DNA of 64,000 nt from Cervus elaphus (GCF_910594005.1 NC_057848.1:131574155-131638154), one strand, 5' to 3'. Counted from the stretch's first letter, positions 22,659 through 35,067 are shown. The notes: a model not told the origin generated them from the letters alone. Made by a program: numbers and translations.

Positions 22659-23494
22659 GTAAAATTAGCAATAATACCTGTTTTAGAAACCAGCCATAGC
22701 TACCTCCCTTGCGTTTTTAACACCCTTTATCTTAAAATTATTTTTCAATGTAGAATATTAACATCAGTGCTTTTGGAAAGAGCACTGTGTATTTCTGAGT
22801 ATTTGTGTTAAAGGCTAATTCACTTTCCATGCTGAGCGAACATCTGCTGTATAAGAGCGTGATTTTTCTTATGCAGCTGAATGTTTTTTAACCTAAGTCA
22901 CACCCAATTATATGGAAAATAGGATAATAGGTTACAGTTATAAATAGATATAAACACTGTTATCAGGGGATTCTGGTAATATCATCATAAACCACAAGAG
23001 CAAACCTCAGATGGTGCATATGTCAAGAATCCCGAGTGTGTCTGAGGTGGTGCACACAGGTTTGCCTTGGGTGAAGCAATGTTGTATGGAAATGCATATC
23101 TCCTAGTGGGGCCAAATTCGAAATAGAAATTCAGTAGAAAAATGCTTGGTTAGGGAAAACAAAGTTCTTGTGATCAGATGATGCTCTCAACATTGTGGAA
23201 TTGTCTGAATTCTCTAAGATCTCTTTGGACCAATTGTCTTTAAGGAGTGGGTGGGTGGGTGGCGGTTTGTTTATGTTTTAACATGCTCCAGAAATTGATT
23301 TTCTTGGGAAAGTCCCTTGATAAAGCAAATGTCATGTGGTCGATACTCTCAGAAAGGAGGCATTTATTCCTCCCCGTCTCTGCTGACCAGCTCATTCTGG
23401 CCTGAACTGGTCTAGTGCCCTTGGGGAGTTCCCTCAGGCATGCAGCTCTTCTGGAGTGTCAGGCAGCCTTAGAACCTCCAGATGCTGGGGAAAC
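22659..23494. other. Start of intron 3, single-copy
   Basis: Nothing coding is seen after the gtaaaa donor; a short ggtgggtgggtggcgg stretch lies near 23248-23265. Confidence 0.45.
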
Positions 23495-23595
23495 ACTGGT
23501 GAACTTTGGAGTTAAACAGAGCTGGGCTTGAATTCTGGCTCTGCTGTTTGATTAGCTCAGTGACTTCGGGGATAGTTACTTAACTCATTAATGTA
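23495..23595 (+). mobile_element. MIR SINE fragment
   Basis: gagctgggcttgaattctgg, ctctgctgtttgattagctc and gttacttaactcatta follow the MIR consensus order. Confidence 0.72.
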
Positions 23596-23639
23596 TGAAT
23601 TTAATTCTCAGGCAAATCACATTTAAGTATCCACTCTCA

Positions 23640-24075
23640 GCAGTTTTGGTGCTGTGTCCTGAGGTCTAGAGACAGTCATTTTTGCTACCTTGAGGAGGGT
23701 CAGGGGAACAGGAAGTCTTAGAGGAGGTGACACTGGAAATTTCGATGATGAATAGTAAGAGTTAGATAGGAAGAGTGGCATGGTATACCCAGTGGTCTTC
23801 CCAACAGAGGCTCTAGGGCAAGGGGCAGCATGATTCTTGGTCAGAACCAGGAAGAATTGGTGTGGCTGGGATAAAGCCACAAAGGGGGAGGAGAGGAGAG
23901 GGATGAGGCTGGAGATAACCTCATGGGTGAGGTTTGCATATCATTCTGCAAAGTCTGGAGACCATGAACAAATCTCCAGGAAGAGAGTGACATGATTAGG
24001 TATACCCTTTAAAGGGCCCTTGCTCTGGTTGGGCAGTGGGTAGATTGGAGAGAGGATAAGGAGACAAGCAGACCC
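23640..24075 (+). repeat. Second copy of the unnamed ancient repeat
   Basis: Shares tagaggaggtgacactggaa, agtgacatgattaggtat, gcccttgctctggttgggca and gggtagattggagagaggat with the pattern at 19380-19840. Confidence 0.5.
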
Positions 24076-24094
24076 CTTAAGAGACTCTTTGATG

Positions 24095-24300
24095 ATCCAT
24101 CATCACCATAGCAACAGCACACACTTAAAGCATTTACTGTGTGTCAAGCTCTCTTCTAAGACCTCAAAATCTGTTTGCTCATTTAATCCTCAGAGCAACT
24201 TTCTGAGGGTAGATACTTTTATCATTCCCATTTTAGAGTTGAGGAAGTTAGAAGAACAGCCAGTGTATGGTAGAGTGAGAATTTTAACTCAGATCTGTTT
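24095..24300 (-). mobile_element. MIR SINE
   Basis: Reverse-complement MIR: ctcatttaatcctcagagca, atcattcccattttagagtt, gaggaagttagaagaacagc. Confidence 0.8.
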
Positions 24301-24427
24301 TACCACAAAGAATGAAAAAGGAAAAAATCATTTAAATATAATTATTATTGAAGATACTGGATTTAATTCACTAAAGTTCAAGATACTGTCACAAAAACAA
24401 GTTAATACTGTCATTTGGTAACCTTTT

Positions 24428-24640
24428 AAGTGCTAACCGATCAATTGTGTCTGATTCTTTGCGACCTCATGGACTATAGCCTGCCAGGCTCCTCTGTCCA
24501 TAGAATTTTCCAGACAAGAAAACTGGAGTGGGTTGCCATTTCCTCCTCCAGGGGATCTTCCTGACCCAGGGATCGAACCCGTGTCTCCTGCATTGCAGGC
24601 AGATTCTTTATCATCTGAGCCACCAGGGAAGTCTCTCTTA
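24428..24640 (-). mobile_element. Bov-tA SINE
   Basis: gtctgattctttgcgacctc at the 3' side and tgcaggcagattctttatca with gagccaccagggaag for the reversed tRNA-like head. Confidence 0.88.
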
Positions 24641-25964
24641 ATTTCTTAGCCACACAAATATGTAATTTTTACATGTAAAAAGAACAATGATGGATAGAGT
24701 TTATGTTCTACCTTTTCATTTAATGTTACAGTATTCTGTGTTGGATAGCATCCATTTGTCCAATTGGAACTTTGCTCCAGCCTCGTCTACCCTACTCTGA
24801 GTCCTAGGCCTCTGATCTTTGTGAGCTTCATCAGTGGGTCCCCTAGCCCTCTGGCCTCCAGTTGGGGGAGCTATTGGGATGCACCAGCAGGAGAGTGGAG
24901 GGTGGGAGGAGTTAAAAAAGTCATCTCCCTCCCTGACTGCCTCCTCCTCCAAGGTCCACAGGACCTGTCTGGAATTTCTCTCCATGTAGCTGCAACCACC
25001 CTAATGTGCCCCTTGAGCCTCAGGTCGTGGTAACGGCTCCTTGAGGGTCTGGAGGATCCCTTGTTGGTTTTCCTGAACACTTTCCACAACTTTGTAAATA
25101 GTCATTTTATTAAGCTTTTCTAAATTTGCACAGTCTGCATATATCCTCTATTTCTTTTGTGATCCTGAGTGATACACATGCTTATTTTTGCTAGTTAGCA
25201 ACTACCTTTGTTTGTTTGTTTTTCTCCTCACTTTCTCCTTCTCTCCTTTTCTATTCCACCCAATCCATCACCCAAATGTTTGCCTATGCATTGGGGTTTC
25301 ATCATTTTAATGCACAGAAGTATAATTGTACCACATACATTTTATCTGCTGTGTGTTTTTCTTAATTGTACACCATGGGACATTTCTCTAGTTTAATATA
25401 TGTAGACCTAAGCTATTCTTTAATACTATAGTATGAGTATGGAATAATTTATTCATCCATTTCTCTATCACTAGGCATTCACGTTATTTTTACATTTTTG
25501 CCTCTGAAAATATGTGGTATCTTATGCTTTAATTTTTATTTTCCTGATGACTGTTGAGTTTGAATGAAATTTAATTACCTTTTGGTACTACAACCTACAG
25601 TAAGAAAGACATTTTTCCATAGCAACCCAGCATGCACATATACAATAGAACAAACGTTTCATGAAACAATATTATTCTAACTACATGCAATGATGTATGA
25701 TCTTTCTTTTCTTTCCTCCCTATTTCCTTTCTTTCTCCCCACCTTCTTTCTTTCTTTTGAATATAGTCCATTACCCATTAAATTGAAGGACCTGCAAAAG
25801 GATTACCACCTACATTGGAAGGAGAGTCACAGTGTGGAAAAGCCAAAAATCTCCTTTCTCTTTAGCCACCCCTCCCCCATTTCATCTTTTACCTACTCTG
25901 TCTGCTGGGATAGTTATTGAGCAGTGGGCCTCAGGTTCTTTAGAGAGATCATGTGGAACAGAAG
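24641..25964. other. Intron 3, no gene
   Basis: Mixed-composition DNA; 25200-25560 is T-rich with weak L1-like words (tatggaataatttattcatc). Pyrimidine-rich patch at 25700-25760. The frames at 24764-25033 and 24716-24985 overlap antisense and have no domain. Confidence 0.4.
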
Positions 25965-26170
25965 GTCTGGAATCATAGGAAGCTGAACTCAAATCCTTAG
26001 CTCTATGATTGACTAACTGAGTCACTTCATTTAAGTGAGTCAACCTTTCAAGTTTTCCCATCTCAAAAATGGAGGTAAAAGTAGTGCTTATGTCAGTATA
26101 CGTGAGACAGTTAGCACAATACCTACCCCACAGTAACGGCTTACATGGTGGCTGTTACTATTGTTTGTAA
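25965..26170 (+). mobile_element. MIR SINE
   Basis: aactcaaatccttagctcta, tgagtcacttcatttaagtg, cccatctcaaaaatggaggt, agcacaatacctacc: MIR order on the + strand. Confidence 0.75.
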
Positions 26171-27042
26171 AATGGCGATGTCTTAAGTCCTGAAGTCAGG
26201 GGGCTGGACCCTGAGCTGTCAAGTTCTAAAGCTAAGATCAGTGATTCTATCCTTAAAGGTAAGAGTTAGAACAGCTACAGAACAGGCATGTAGCATCAGA
26301 AAGGGCCTGTGCTTCAGCAGTAAGTAGACTCTTCCAGTTGTTAACTCATTTATGGTGAGAAGAACTTTACTCTTAGGGTCTCTTATCATCCCCTAGGACC
26401 AAGCCTGGAAACAGTTCAGTCTTCAGGAAACATTTGGAAGGGGCCATTCTTTTTCAGCCAGTGTAGAAATAAAAGGAAGAACATAGATATAAAATGGCAC
26501 CTGACCGATTTAACCTTTAGTGAGAATTTAACTAAACTGCAGAGTCTGAAGCACTCTGGTACTCCTAAGCTTGTTATCATTTCATTAAAGAGGATATTAG
26601 ATAACCTGGGAATGTTACCAGTGAGTCTGTAATCTATATGAAAAGATGTCCTGTGACTGGGTTGACCATAATATTGCATAGTTCAGACAGCAGAATGAAC
26701 CATAAAAAGTGTAGTATCTCCTGAACCATACAAGTGTACATAAGTGTTAATATCTAATAATGCCCTGAGACACAATGGGTCAGAGCTATGTCACAGGTTG
26801 TCTTCTCCAGGAAGCAGATGGAGTTTAATGTGAAGGATGTTTATTTGGAAATGTCCTTGGTATCAATACCTATGGGAGGGAGAGGGGGACATAGGAGTGG
26901 ACAGAGGGAGAATTGAGCTTTGATGCAGATCCAAAGGCAACCTTTGCTGGTGCATAGGGAACTCTGGAGCTAGAATGGCTTCTCAGAGCCATCCTGAGTT
27001 AGTTAGGCCAAAATGACCTGGACTTTATCCCTGTGTATTGGT
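26171..27042. other. Intron 3, no gene
   Basis: Unique-looking DNA; the stretch 26790-26880 has the flavour of an old LTR but no secure match. Confidence 0.4.
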
Positions 27043-27054
27043 TTAGAAAGGGTA

Positions 27055-27284
27055 AGTGAAGTTCAGTCACTCAGTCGTGTCCGACTCTTTGCAACCCCAT
27101 GGACTGCAGCACACCAGGCTTCCCTGTCCGTCACCAACTCCCAGAGCTTGCTCAAACTCATGTCCATCGAGTCAGTGATGCCATCCAACCATCTCATCCT
27201 CTGTCATCCCCTTCTCCTCCTGCCTTCAATCTTTCCCAGCATCAGGGTCTTTTCCAATGAGTCAGAAATTGAGTTAGAAATGAG
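27055..27284 (-). mobile_element. BovB LINE, extreme 3' end only, with TSD
   Basis: Reverse complement of the last ~210 bases of BovB, severely 5'-truncated, flanked by TTAGAAAGGGTA at 27043-27054 and 27285-27296 (exact). A few non-templated or duplicated bases (gaaattgagttag) lie at the 5' junction. Confidence 0.9.
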
Positions 27285-27296
27285 TTAGAAAGGGTA

Positions 27297-29904
27297 GCGT
27301 GGCTCTTTGCAGTTAAGACAGCTCTGTAGCTGAAGCAATCCCTGAAGGGTCTTCTAGAGGCTGGACCACCAAGTCCTTACTCAAGAGCATTCTAGATGGA
27401 TCATGTCTTGGCAGCCAACCACTCTTGATTGTTCTTGGTATGAACTGGGGGCCTGGCCTGTGGCACAGCCTTCTTTATGTACCTGCTCCTCTGTTACTCT
27501 CTGAGCTTTCACCCGTGGCAGGGAACTGACATGCTAGAAGATGCCATGGTTATGGAAGATGAAGTAGTTTTGCTTGAGGAGTTGGACCACTCAGGCAAAG
27601 AAAACCTCTCACATAGAGCTTTGGGGATTGCCAATACTTAGAGAGTCTGCTGTAGCCAAAACACTGAATGTGGGACTTTAGGACTTTAGGACAAGATCCC
27701 CCAGGTTGTAAAAGTGACCCAGCCTTGATTGTGACACGACAGATTAAAGTTCTGTTGAGAACACGGAATGGCAGGCTGAGCTCCTGTGTGGAAGCGTGGC
27801 CCTGGTGGAGGCCAGCAGTGGGGCAGCTGCATGCTTCCCCCAGTGTATGAGCTGGACAAGTCAGCTCTGGCTGAAGTTCCAGAGGTATCATAAACACCTC
27901 TCTAGAAGTTACTGGCACCAGCCACCATTCAGAACCTGGGTGGGTTACTATGCTCTTGGGCTGATCATTGTCCACTTAACAGGGTGTCTTCCCTGAATGG
28001 GGATCTTACTGGAAAATGAAAAGAGACTGTGAAGCTGATGAAAGCTAGGCAGGTCCCAGTACTAGATTCAGCACCAGTTCTGTTGGCATCAGCATGAATG
28101 GATAGGGTGGATGGTAGGGGTGGGGATTTGGGATACCTTCCCAAGCTTGATTAACTGCAGTGAATGGGAGCAGCGAGGGACCAGAAAAAGAGGAACAGGA
28201 CCATGAGCTTTAGCCAACCAGAAGCTAATTAGGGGAGTGGTCTGCTACACAAGACTAGGGATTGGAAGGGCAGCACATCAGGGAGCTCTAGCAGGGAGGC
28301 TCCCTAGAACAGGGAGCACAGTGCTGGGGAATCCTGGGGTTAGGACTGTTGAACAACCAGAGGGGGCCCGTCAGCAGGCTTGAACTAAAACCTTCAGCCC
28401 TGGCCAGGGGAAAGAGCAGGCTGAGTCCCTATACCACTGAGATTCTAGCTTGAGACTCACAGCTCTCATAAAGGAGTCGGGGTATGGATTTAATACAGGA
28501 GCTATTGACAGAGGAGTGTGTAGGGTCAAGGGAACCAATTCGGGCAGTGAAGTGTTCAGGGCCTAGCTGGCGTGGGAAGCCTTTACCCTCCCTAGGTCTG
28601 GAGAAGCAGGAGGGACTGGTCTTATTGGAGCCCAGTAGAAGTGCTGGAGCAGTGGCAGCAGGTAGGGAGAGCAGAGAGAGAGGAAGTGGAATCCATACCC
28701 CTGTCTCTCGCTTCTTCTCATTGGCTGGACCCACCCAGAAGGTAGAAAACGAGGACGCTCAAGAAGTGGTGCAATCTACAAAGGTCAGCCTCCCAGGGCA
28801 GAGAGCTTGGTGTGAAGGGCAGAAAATGGCCTTGGGGGACAAATGGAGAAAGGGCCAGCACAGTCTGTTACCAGAGTAAAGACTTATGCTCTGGTGAGCA
28901 AGCGTCACAGCCAATGTTTAAGGCCAAGTCCACACTAACAGCTCCTGAAGCTTGGTCTGCTGGATGTCAGGACTGGTCCCTCTGACTCCAATAGGACTCA
29001 TCCATATGTGAGCCTCACATAGCATCAGCTGATAGAATTGGGGACCAACTACAAAAAAGCAGAATTCTCAGAGAGGACTGTGGTCGTAGCTAACCCAGCT
29101 TTGATTTGGTGAGAACTTTCCCTGTGTGGATGGGTGGAAACTTATTGTCACCCACCAGGGCTGCTAACTGTGGCCTGTAGCCTGGATTCTCAGGAGCTGC
29201 CTTGGCCGGCCCCTGCCTGGCCCCCACCTCAGCCTTTGGAAGTAATTTAATTCTCACTCTATTGTGTGACTATCTATGGTCTCAGCATGTTGCCTGGAGC
29301 TGTCATGGCCTAGAGACCCCAATTCCGTTCTATTGTGCTTGCTCACAGATGGTAGCTGTAAAACTGGCAAAAGAGGTCCCACTGTTTAGAGCCTGCCTGG
29401 TTAATCTCAGAAGTCACATTTTAAAAAATAACGCTAAATTGGATCTCATATAAACTTTATAATTCACACTGTGTGACTGGCATCTTACCTTTGGACATTT
29501 CTGAGAAAAATTGGATGTGGCTTCTTTTTATGAGCACTGGCACTGCAGAAACACTAGCAATTGGCTCTGAAGTTTTCTCTTGTCACAACAGGATGATATA
29601 TAGCCTTGGTATTGTAGAATAGGGAACAGTAAGGGTACACCTTGGTATCTATCTTTGGACACCCCACTTCTTAAAGATCTTTTGGTATTTAGAGGGTGGA
29701 ATACCCTGCGGCATTTTATTTTCCCAACCATATTGTGGCAATAAGTATCATTACCAATTTATAGATAGGAAGCTAAGACTCAAAGGCATTCCTAAAGGTC
29801 TAGATTATATAGTCAAGGGCTAGTGCCAACTCTTTTAGCAAAGTTAGGTCTAATATTTCCAGTTGAATTTACAGTTGAAATAACAGATTATTAACCATTC
29901 TCAT
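27297..29904. other. Intron 3, no gene; possible old LTR-type repeat
   Basis: About 2.6 kb of moderate GC. The segment 28690-28870 (cattggctggacccacccag, aatggccttgggggacaaat) reads like part of an old interspersed repeat. The 131- and 141-residue frames at 28484-28879 and 27550-27975 show no domain, splice context or codon bias. Confidence 0.4.
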
Positions 29905-30120
29905 TGATCTTCCCTGGTATTGCAGTTGGTAAAGAATCCGCCTGCAATGCAGGAGACCCAGGTTCAATCCCTGGGTCAAGAAGATCCCCTGGAGAAGGGA
30001 ACAGATACCCACTCCAGTATTCTTGCCCAGAGAATCCCCATGGACAGAAGAGAAGAGCCTGGTGGGTACAGTCCATGGGGTCGCAAAGAGTCGGACATGA
30101 TTGAGCAGCTAACACTTTCA
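29905..30120 (+). mobile_element. Bov-tA SINE
   Basis: cctgcaatgcaggagaccca, ggttcaatccctgggtc (B box) and gtcgcaaagagtcggacatg near the 3' end. Confidence 0.9.
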
Positions 30121-31817
30121 GTCATTCTCATTAGATTTAAGAAATAACTGGTAAACACATACTGATTATGTAACACAAAGCAATGACCTAGTAGGGAACA
30201 ATACTGCCAGAATCCACTGTCATTTAAAAGGTTTGGTGATGTCTACTTGAATTGTATAAATAAGCTTATCAGTAAAACTAAAAAAATTCATGTCTCCTCG
30301 AAAACTTTACTTGCCCTGTAATGCAATTTCAAGGAAAGGTTTTCTTGTTTAAAAGTAACAACTTTTAGCTACACTCACACAGTTGACAACTCTACTGGAG
30401 CTTGGTGTAGGGCAAAGAAATGCAGTTGTGAAATATTGGCATTATAGTAAAGATAGAAATGGATAGAAACATAAACAGGTCTCCTGGTTTTATATATGAG
30501 ATTTTCCTTATGTCATTAGAATGCTCTCGATTATCTTAGCAAGTATTTGCAAAATTTCTTCCTCAAATTAATTTCAATTTAATTTACTGAAATTTAATTG
30601 TTTTTATGATTTCTGTCAACTTAATTTGATTATTTCCGAGGTCATGACAACCTAGTAGAAGAAAGAAAATCCAAGAAAGCAGCAATTTCAGTTCCATACA
30701 GCACTGGATTTTTCTACAAATTCATAGATTAAAAAAAATCCTTTTTTTGATTGAGTGAAGGGGGAGTAATAGAGTGAAATCACTAACATGACTCTAGCAG
30801 CCTTACATTTGGGAGGAATAAAAATAACCTTGTTTCAGTGAAGCGTGGAATTTAATTGGCTCGCGATCTTTTTCCCGCATGCATCTGGTGGCCAGTACTA
30901 CAGTAGAAAATTTTAAGCTAGAAGGAGACATAATCCAATTAAATTTCCTTTTAAAAATGTCAAAGCAAATAAATCCAGGGCCTATGAGCTCACACACAGC
31001 TTTGCTGTTCTCACTGGGCAGCTGCTGTTTACTGGGTTTCTATCCAGTGCCATCTTTGCTTCCCATTTCAAGGATATGTGGTTTTACAGATTGGCAGCTA
31101 CCTTTTTTTTTTTCACCATTGATGAGCAAGTAATTTATTGCCAACTTCTCTGACATCTTAAGTAGCTCCAGTGACAGCCAGATTGAAAGATGTCATGGGG
31201 CCCTCTTGCAGACAATGATTTCCAGCCATTTCAGAGTCATGATTTTGTATTACTGTTGAATTTCACTCTGCGTCTCGTAGTTCTTCCTTCTTCCAGAAAA
31301 TGCTATGTGGCACATACTGTTTACGCTCCAGATTACACTGAATTTTGCTTTGAGATTTGGGTACTGTCTCTAGAGTTATCTGGCAGTCACACTGGAGACT
31401 CTGGATCCATCCACAGTTTGTCAAGAAGTTACTTTGCTCCAAGCTGTACTGGGACTTTCATATATATTCTATTAATTTTGATAAATGCAAAATTGTATAC
31501 TATCTTTGTTTGACTTCCTCTGGAAGCTGACTCAGAGACAACAGATTTGCGTGTAAATAGTTTTTTGGACAAAGTGAAGGAAATGCTAGCAAGGGAGCAG
31601 GGAAGTGAGAAATGGAAGAGCAGAAATATAAGGCATATTATCAAACCAGTAAAAATGGGAATGACTGGGACTTAATGTCTATGGGAAACACAGGGATCCA
31701 GTAACCTGATATGTACATCAGAGTTATCCCCTCCATCAACTCCTCTCAGTCATCGTTTGACAGCTGCTGCTGAAGTGGGGGGAAATAATGAATTTGCAGG
31801 CACTTGTGGCACATCAC
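30121..31817. other. Intron 3, single-copy AT-rich block
   Basis: About 1.7 kb with no recognised repeat. The part 30640-31080 is repeat-free, with homeodomain-like TAATTT/AATTAA words, and is discussed as a conserved-element candidate. No exon was found. Confidence 0.45.
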
Positions 31818-32040
31818 GTGTGCGTGCAAAGTCGTTGCAATCTTGTCCAACTCTTTGTGACCCCATGGACTGTAGCCCGCCAGGCTCCTCTGTCCATGGG
31901 ATTCTTTAGACAAGAATACTGGAGTGGGTTGCTGTACCCTACCTTCAGGGGATCTTCCCAACCCAGGGATCAAACCCGCATCTCTTGTGTCTCCTGCGCT
32001 GACAAGAGGGTTCTTTACTACTAGCGCCACCTGGGAAGCC
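31818..32040 (-). mobile_element. Bov-tA SINE
   Basis: Reversed body and tRNA-like head ending gcgccacctgggaagcc. Imperfect TSD: cttgtggcacatcac (about 31803-31817) versus cctgtggcatgtcac (about 32041-32055). Confidence 0.87.
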
Positions 32041-32055
32041 CCTGTGGCATGTCAC

Positions 32056-32539
32056 AGGGACAGCCAAAGCGGGCCCCAGAGGCCAAAGGGGAGCTCTCCG
32101 GCAGAGGAACACAGGCGCTGATGGTTGGAGGTTAGGTTGGTGTGCGCCAAAGTGGAAAGGGGGAGAGGATCAGGAGGGGTATTGGCAGAACATCTGATAC
32201 ATAACAGGTATTTAAGATTCTGATCCTGCACCTTTAGGCAGGCTGTTTACAGAAACACAAGCAGGCTTATCCTCATCCAGAATAGGAGGGATTGACTGCT
32301 GCGGATGAACTGTCCTGTTGTAAAATCACCATGCAATTATTTCCACTTAAAACTTATGTGTGGTGCTGGGAAACAATATAATCTGAAGTTTTCTTCAAAT
32401 TTTGTAGCGTGGGATGAATAGAAGGTCAGGGAGGACAAAGAATATTTTTAACTCACTGCCCAGTCATAAATATTATGTAACGATTGGAACATTTGCAGAT
32501 TTATTAGAACAATTAAGCAATGGTAGCGAGGGGATTTCT
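32056..32539. other. Intron 3, single-copy
   Basis: Nothing recognised. Confidence 0.45.
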
Positions 32540-32550
32540 CATGTTACCAA

Positions 32551-32668
32551 GTGAAAGAAAATGAAGTCGCTCAGTCATGTCTGACTCTTTGCGACCCCAT
32601 GGACTGTATAACCTACCAGGCTCCTCCGTCCATGGAATTTTCCAAGCAAGAGTACTGGAGTGGGTTAC
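32551..32668 (-). mobile_element. Bov-A SINE unit with TSD
   Basis: Bov-A body only, flanked by CATGTTACCAA at 32540-32550 and 32669-32679 (exact). Confidence 0.88.
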
Positions 32669-32716
32669 CATGTTACCAAAGACCTCTTTAAAAGAGATTG
32701 GCCACGTGATTCCTTT

Positions 32717-33699
32717 CAGTTCAGTTCAGTTGCTCAGTGGTGTCCAACTCTTTGTGACCCCATGGACTGCAGTATGCCAGGCTTGCCTGTCCATCACAAA
32801 CTCCCAGAGCTTACTCAAACTCATGTCCCTAGAGTCGGTGATGCCATCCAACCATCTCATCCTCTGTCATCACCATCTCCTCCTGCCTTCAGTCTTCCCC
32901 GGCATCAGGGTCTTTTCCAATGAGTCAGTTCTTCCCATCAAGTGGCCAAAGTGTTGGAGCTTTAGCTTGAGCATTAGTCCTTTCAATGAATATTCAAGAC
33001 TGATTTCCTTTACAACTGACTGGTTGGATCTCCTTGCAGTCCAAGGGACTCTCAAAAGTCTTCTCCAACACCACAGTTCAAAAGCATCAATTCTTCAGTG
33101 CTCAGCTTTCTTTATAGTCCAACTCTCACATCCATACATGACTACTGGAAAAACCATAGCTTTGACTAGACGGACTTTTGTTGGCAAAGTAATGTTTTTG
33201 CTTTTTAATATACTGTCTAGGTTGGTCATAGCTTTTCTTCCAAGGAGCAAGCGTCTTTTAATTTCATGGCTGCAGTCACCATCTGCAGGGATTTTGGAGC
33301 CCCCCAAAATAAAGTCTGTCACTGTTTCCACTGTTTCCCCATCTATTTGCCGTGAAGTGATAGGACTGGATGCCATGATCCTAGTTTTCTGAATGTTGAA
33401 CTTTAAGCCAACTTTTGCACTCTCCTCTTTCACTTTCATCAAGAGCTTCTTTAGTTCTTCTTCCTTTTCTGCCATAGGGTGATGTCATCTGCATATCTGA
33501 GGTTACTGATATTTCTCCCGGCAATCTTGATTCCAGCTTCTGCTTCATTTAGCATGGCACTTCGAATGATGCACTCTGCATATGCAGGTCAAGAAGCAGC
33601 AGTTAGAACTGGACATGGAACAACAGACTGGTTCCAAATCGGGAAAGGAGTACATCAAGGCTGTATCTTGTCACCCTGCTTATTTAACTTATATGCATA
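32717..33699 (-). mobile_element. BovB LINE with 5' inversion (twin-priming type)
   Basis: From 32717 to about 33585 the element is in minus orientation, from its 3' end to AGIKIAGRN. From about 33587 to 33699 the next upstream piece of the same ORF (YAGQEAAVRTGHGTTDWFQ, then IGKGVHQGCILSPCLFNLYA) lies in plus orientation. The whole is bounded by GTGATTCCTTT (32706-32716) and GTGATTTCTTT (33700-33710), so the inversion belongs to one integration event. Confidence 0.92.
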
Positions 33700-33710
33700 G
33701 TGATTTCTTT

Positions 33711-34140
33711 AGGTGGACCCAATTACAGACAAAATTATGAGGAAGATACCTTTGCCCTCTAGTTTATTAATGCCCCATTCCCCTGAGTTTCTTAAATGTT
33801 ATGTCCTGCTTCCTTCATCCTTTGGATCCCAACTTGATTACTGTTAGTCCATTTAAACTAGTACTGTGATCGTCTGTCTGAAATTGGGGTTAGTTGCAAT
33901 TCTGGTACCAATTCCAATGTGTGTTTTCCCCCATACCAAGCAGTTCTCAGCACCAGGTGAGTCTCCTACAGGTCAGCTCAATTCTAATACTGTCTACCTG
34001 GAGATAGTATCAGATCCCACAGGCTAAGGGCTCAGTCCCACAGGACTAACTCTTCTCCTTCCGATGTCATTCACAAGTCCAAATTGTCACCTGTGCTTCT
34101 GACCAAAGGGCTATGGATTGGAGGTTCCCATGTCCTCCTC
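33711..34140. other. Intron 3, single-copy
   Basis: Nothing recognised. Confidence 0.45.
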
Positions 34141-34345
34141 CTTAAGTGAAGTTACTCAGTTGTGTCTGACTCTGCGATTCCATGGATATAGCCTACCAGG
34201 CTTCTCCGTCCATGGGATTTCCCAGGCAAGAATACTGGAGTGGGTTGCCATTTCTTTCTCCAGGGGATCTTCCCAACCCAGGGATCGAACCCCGGCCTCC
34301 CGCATTATAGACAGATGCTTTACCATCTGAGCCATACTTGAGTTG
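34141..34345 (-). mobile_element. Bov-tA SINE
   Basis: caggcaagaatactggagtg (body) and gggatcgaaccccggcctcc (reversed B box) with gctttaccatctgagcc. Confidence 0.88.
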
Positions 34346-34452
34346 TTGTCCTCTTCCTTGGGTTTGAGTAATTTGCTTGAGCCACTCACATAACTCAGAA
34401 AAAACTTACTTACTAGATAACCTGTTTATTATGAAAGGATATAAGTCAGGAA

Positions 34453-34659
34453 TGGCTTCCCGGGTAGCTCAGTGGTAAAGAATATGCCTGCCATGCAGGA
34501 GACTCTGGTTCAATCCCTGGGTTGGGAAGATCCCCTGGAGAAGTAAATGGCAACTCCCTCCAGTGTTCTTGCCTGGGAAATCCCGTGGACAGAGGAGCCT
34601 GGTGGGCTACAGTCCACAGGGTCTCAAACAGTTGGACACGACTGAAGTAACTAAACATC
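34453..34659 (+). mobile_element. Bov-tA SINE with TSD
   Basis: Head ggcttcccgggtagctcagt through gttggacacgactgaagtaa, between ATAAGTCAGGAA at 34441-34452 and 34660-34671 (exact). Confidence 0.92.
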
Positions 34660-34671
34660 ATAAGTCAGGAA

Positions 34672-35067
34672 CAGGCAGATGGAGGAGAAAGGCGTGAAGC
34701 ACAGTGTAAGGCAAGGGCGCAGAGTTTCCATTCCCACTCTGGGCTGAACTACTCTCCCCACACCTCCACATGTTCACCAGCGTGGAAACTCGCCAAACCC
34801 TGTACCTTTGGGGTTTTATGGAGGTTTCATTAAAAAGGCATGATTGACTAAATCGTTGGCTGTTGGTGAATGAAGTCACTCTTCAGCCCCTTGCCCCTGC
34901 CCTGGAGGTATGGGGTGGGGAGTGGAGGTGGGGCACTGAAAGTTCCAACCCTGCAATCATGTGGTTGGCTCCTTTGGCAACCAGCCCCCATCATTAAGGT
35001 GCTTTTCCAAAATGTCACATTAACATAAGAAAAGAGACCCTATCACTGTCATCACTTAGGACATTCT
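34672..35067. other. Intron 3, single-copy
   Basis: Nothing recognised; the frame at 34658-34879 has no family signal. Confidence 0.45.

Noticed and set aside
27550..27975. 141-residue minus-strand frame
   Set aside because: No family signal; overlaps equally long frames on the other strand, as expected of GC-moderate non-coding DNA.
28484..28879. 131-residue frame as a host exon
   Set aside because: No splice-framed neighbours, no domain, and the region reads like an old interspersed repeat.
32577..33392. 271-residue plus-strand frame as a gene
   Set aside because: Antisense shadow of a minus-strand BovB, joined to a Bov-A SINE upstream.
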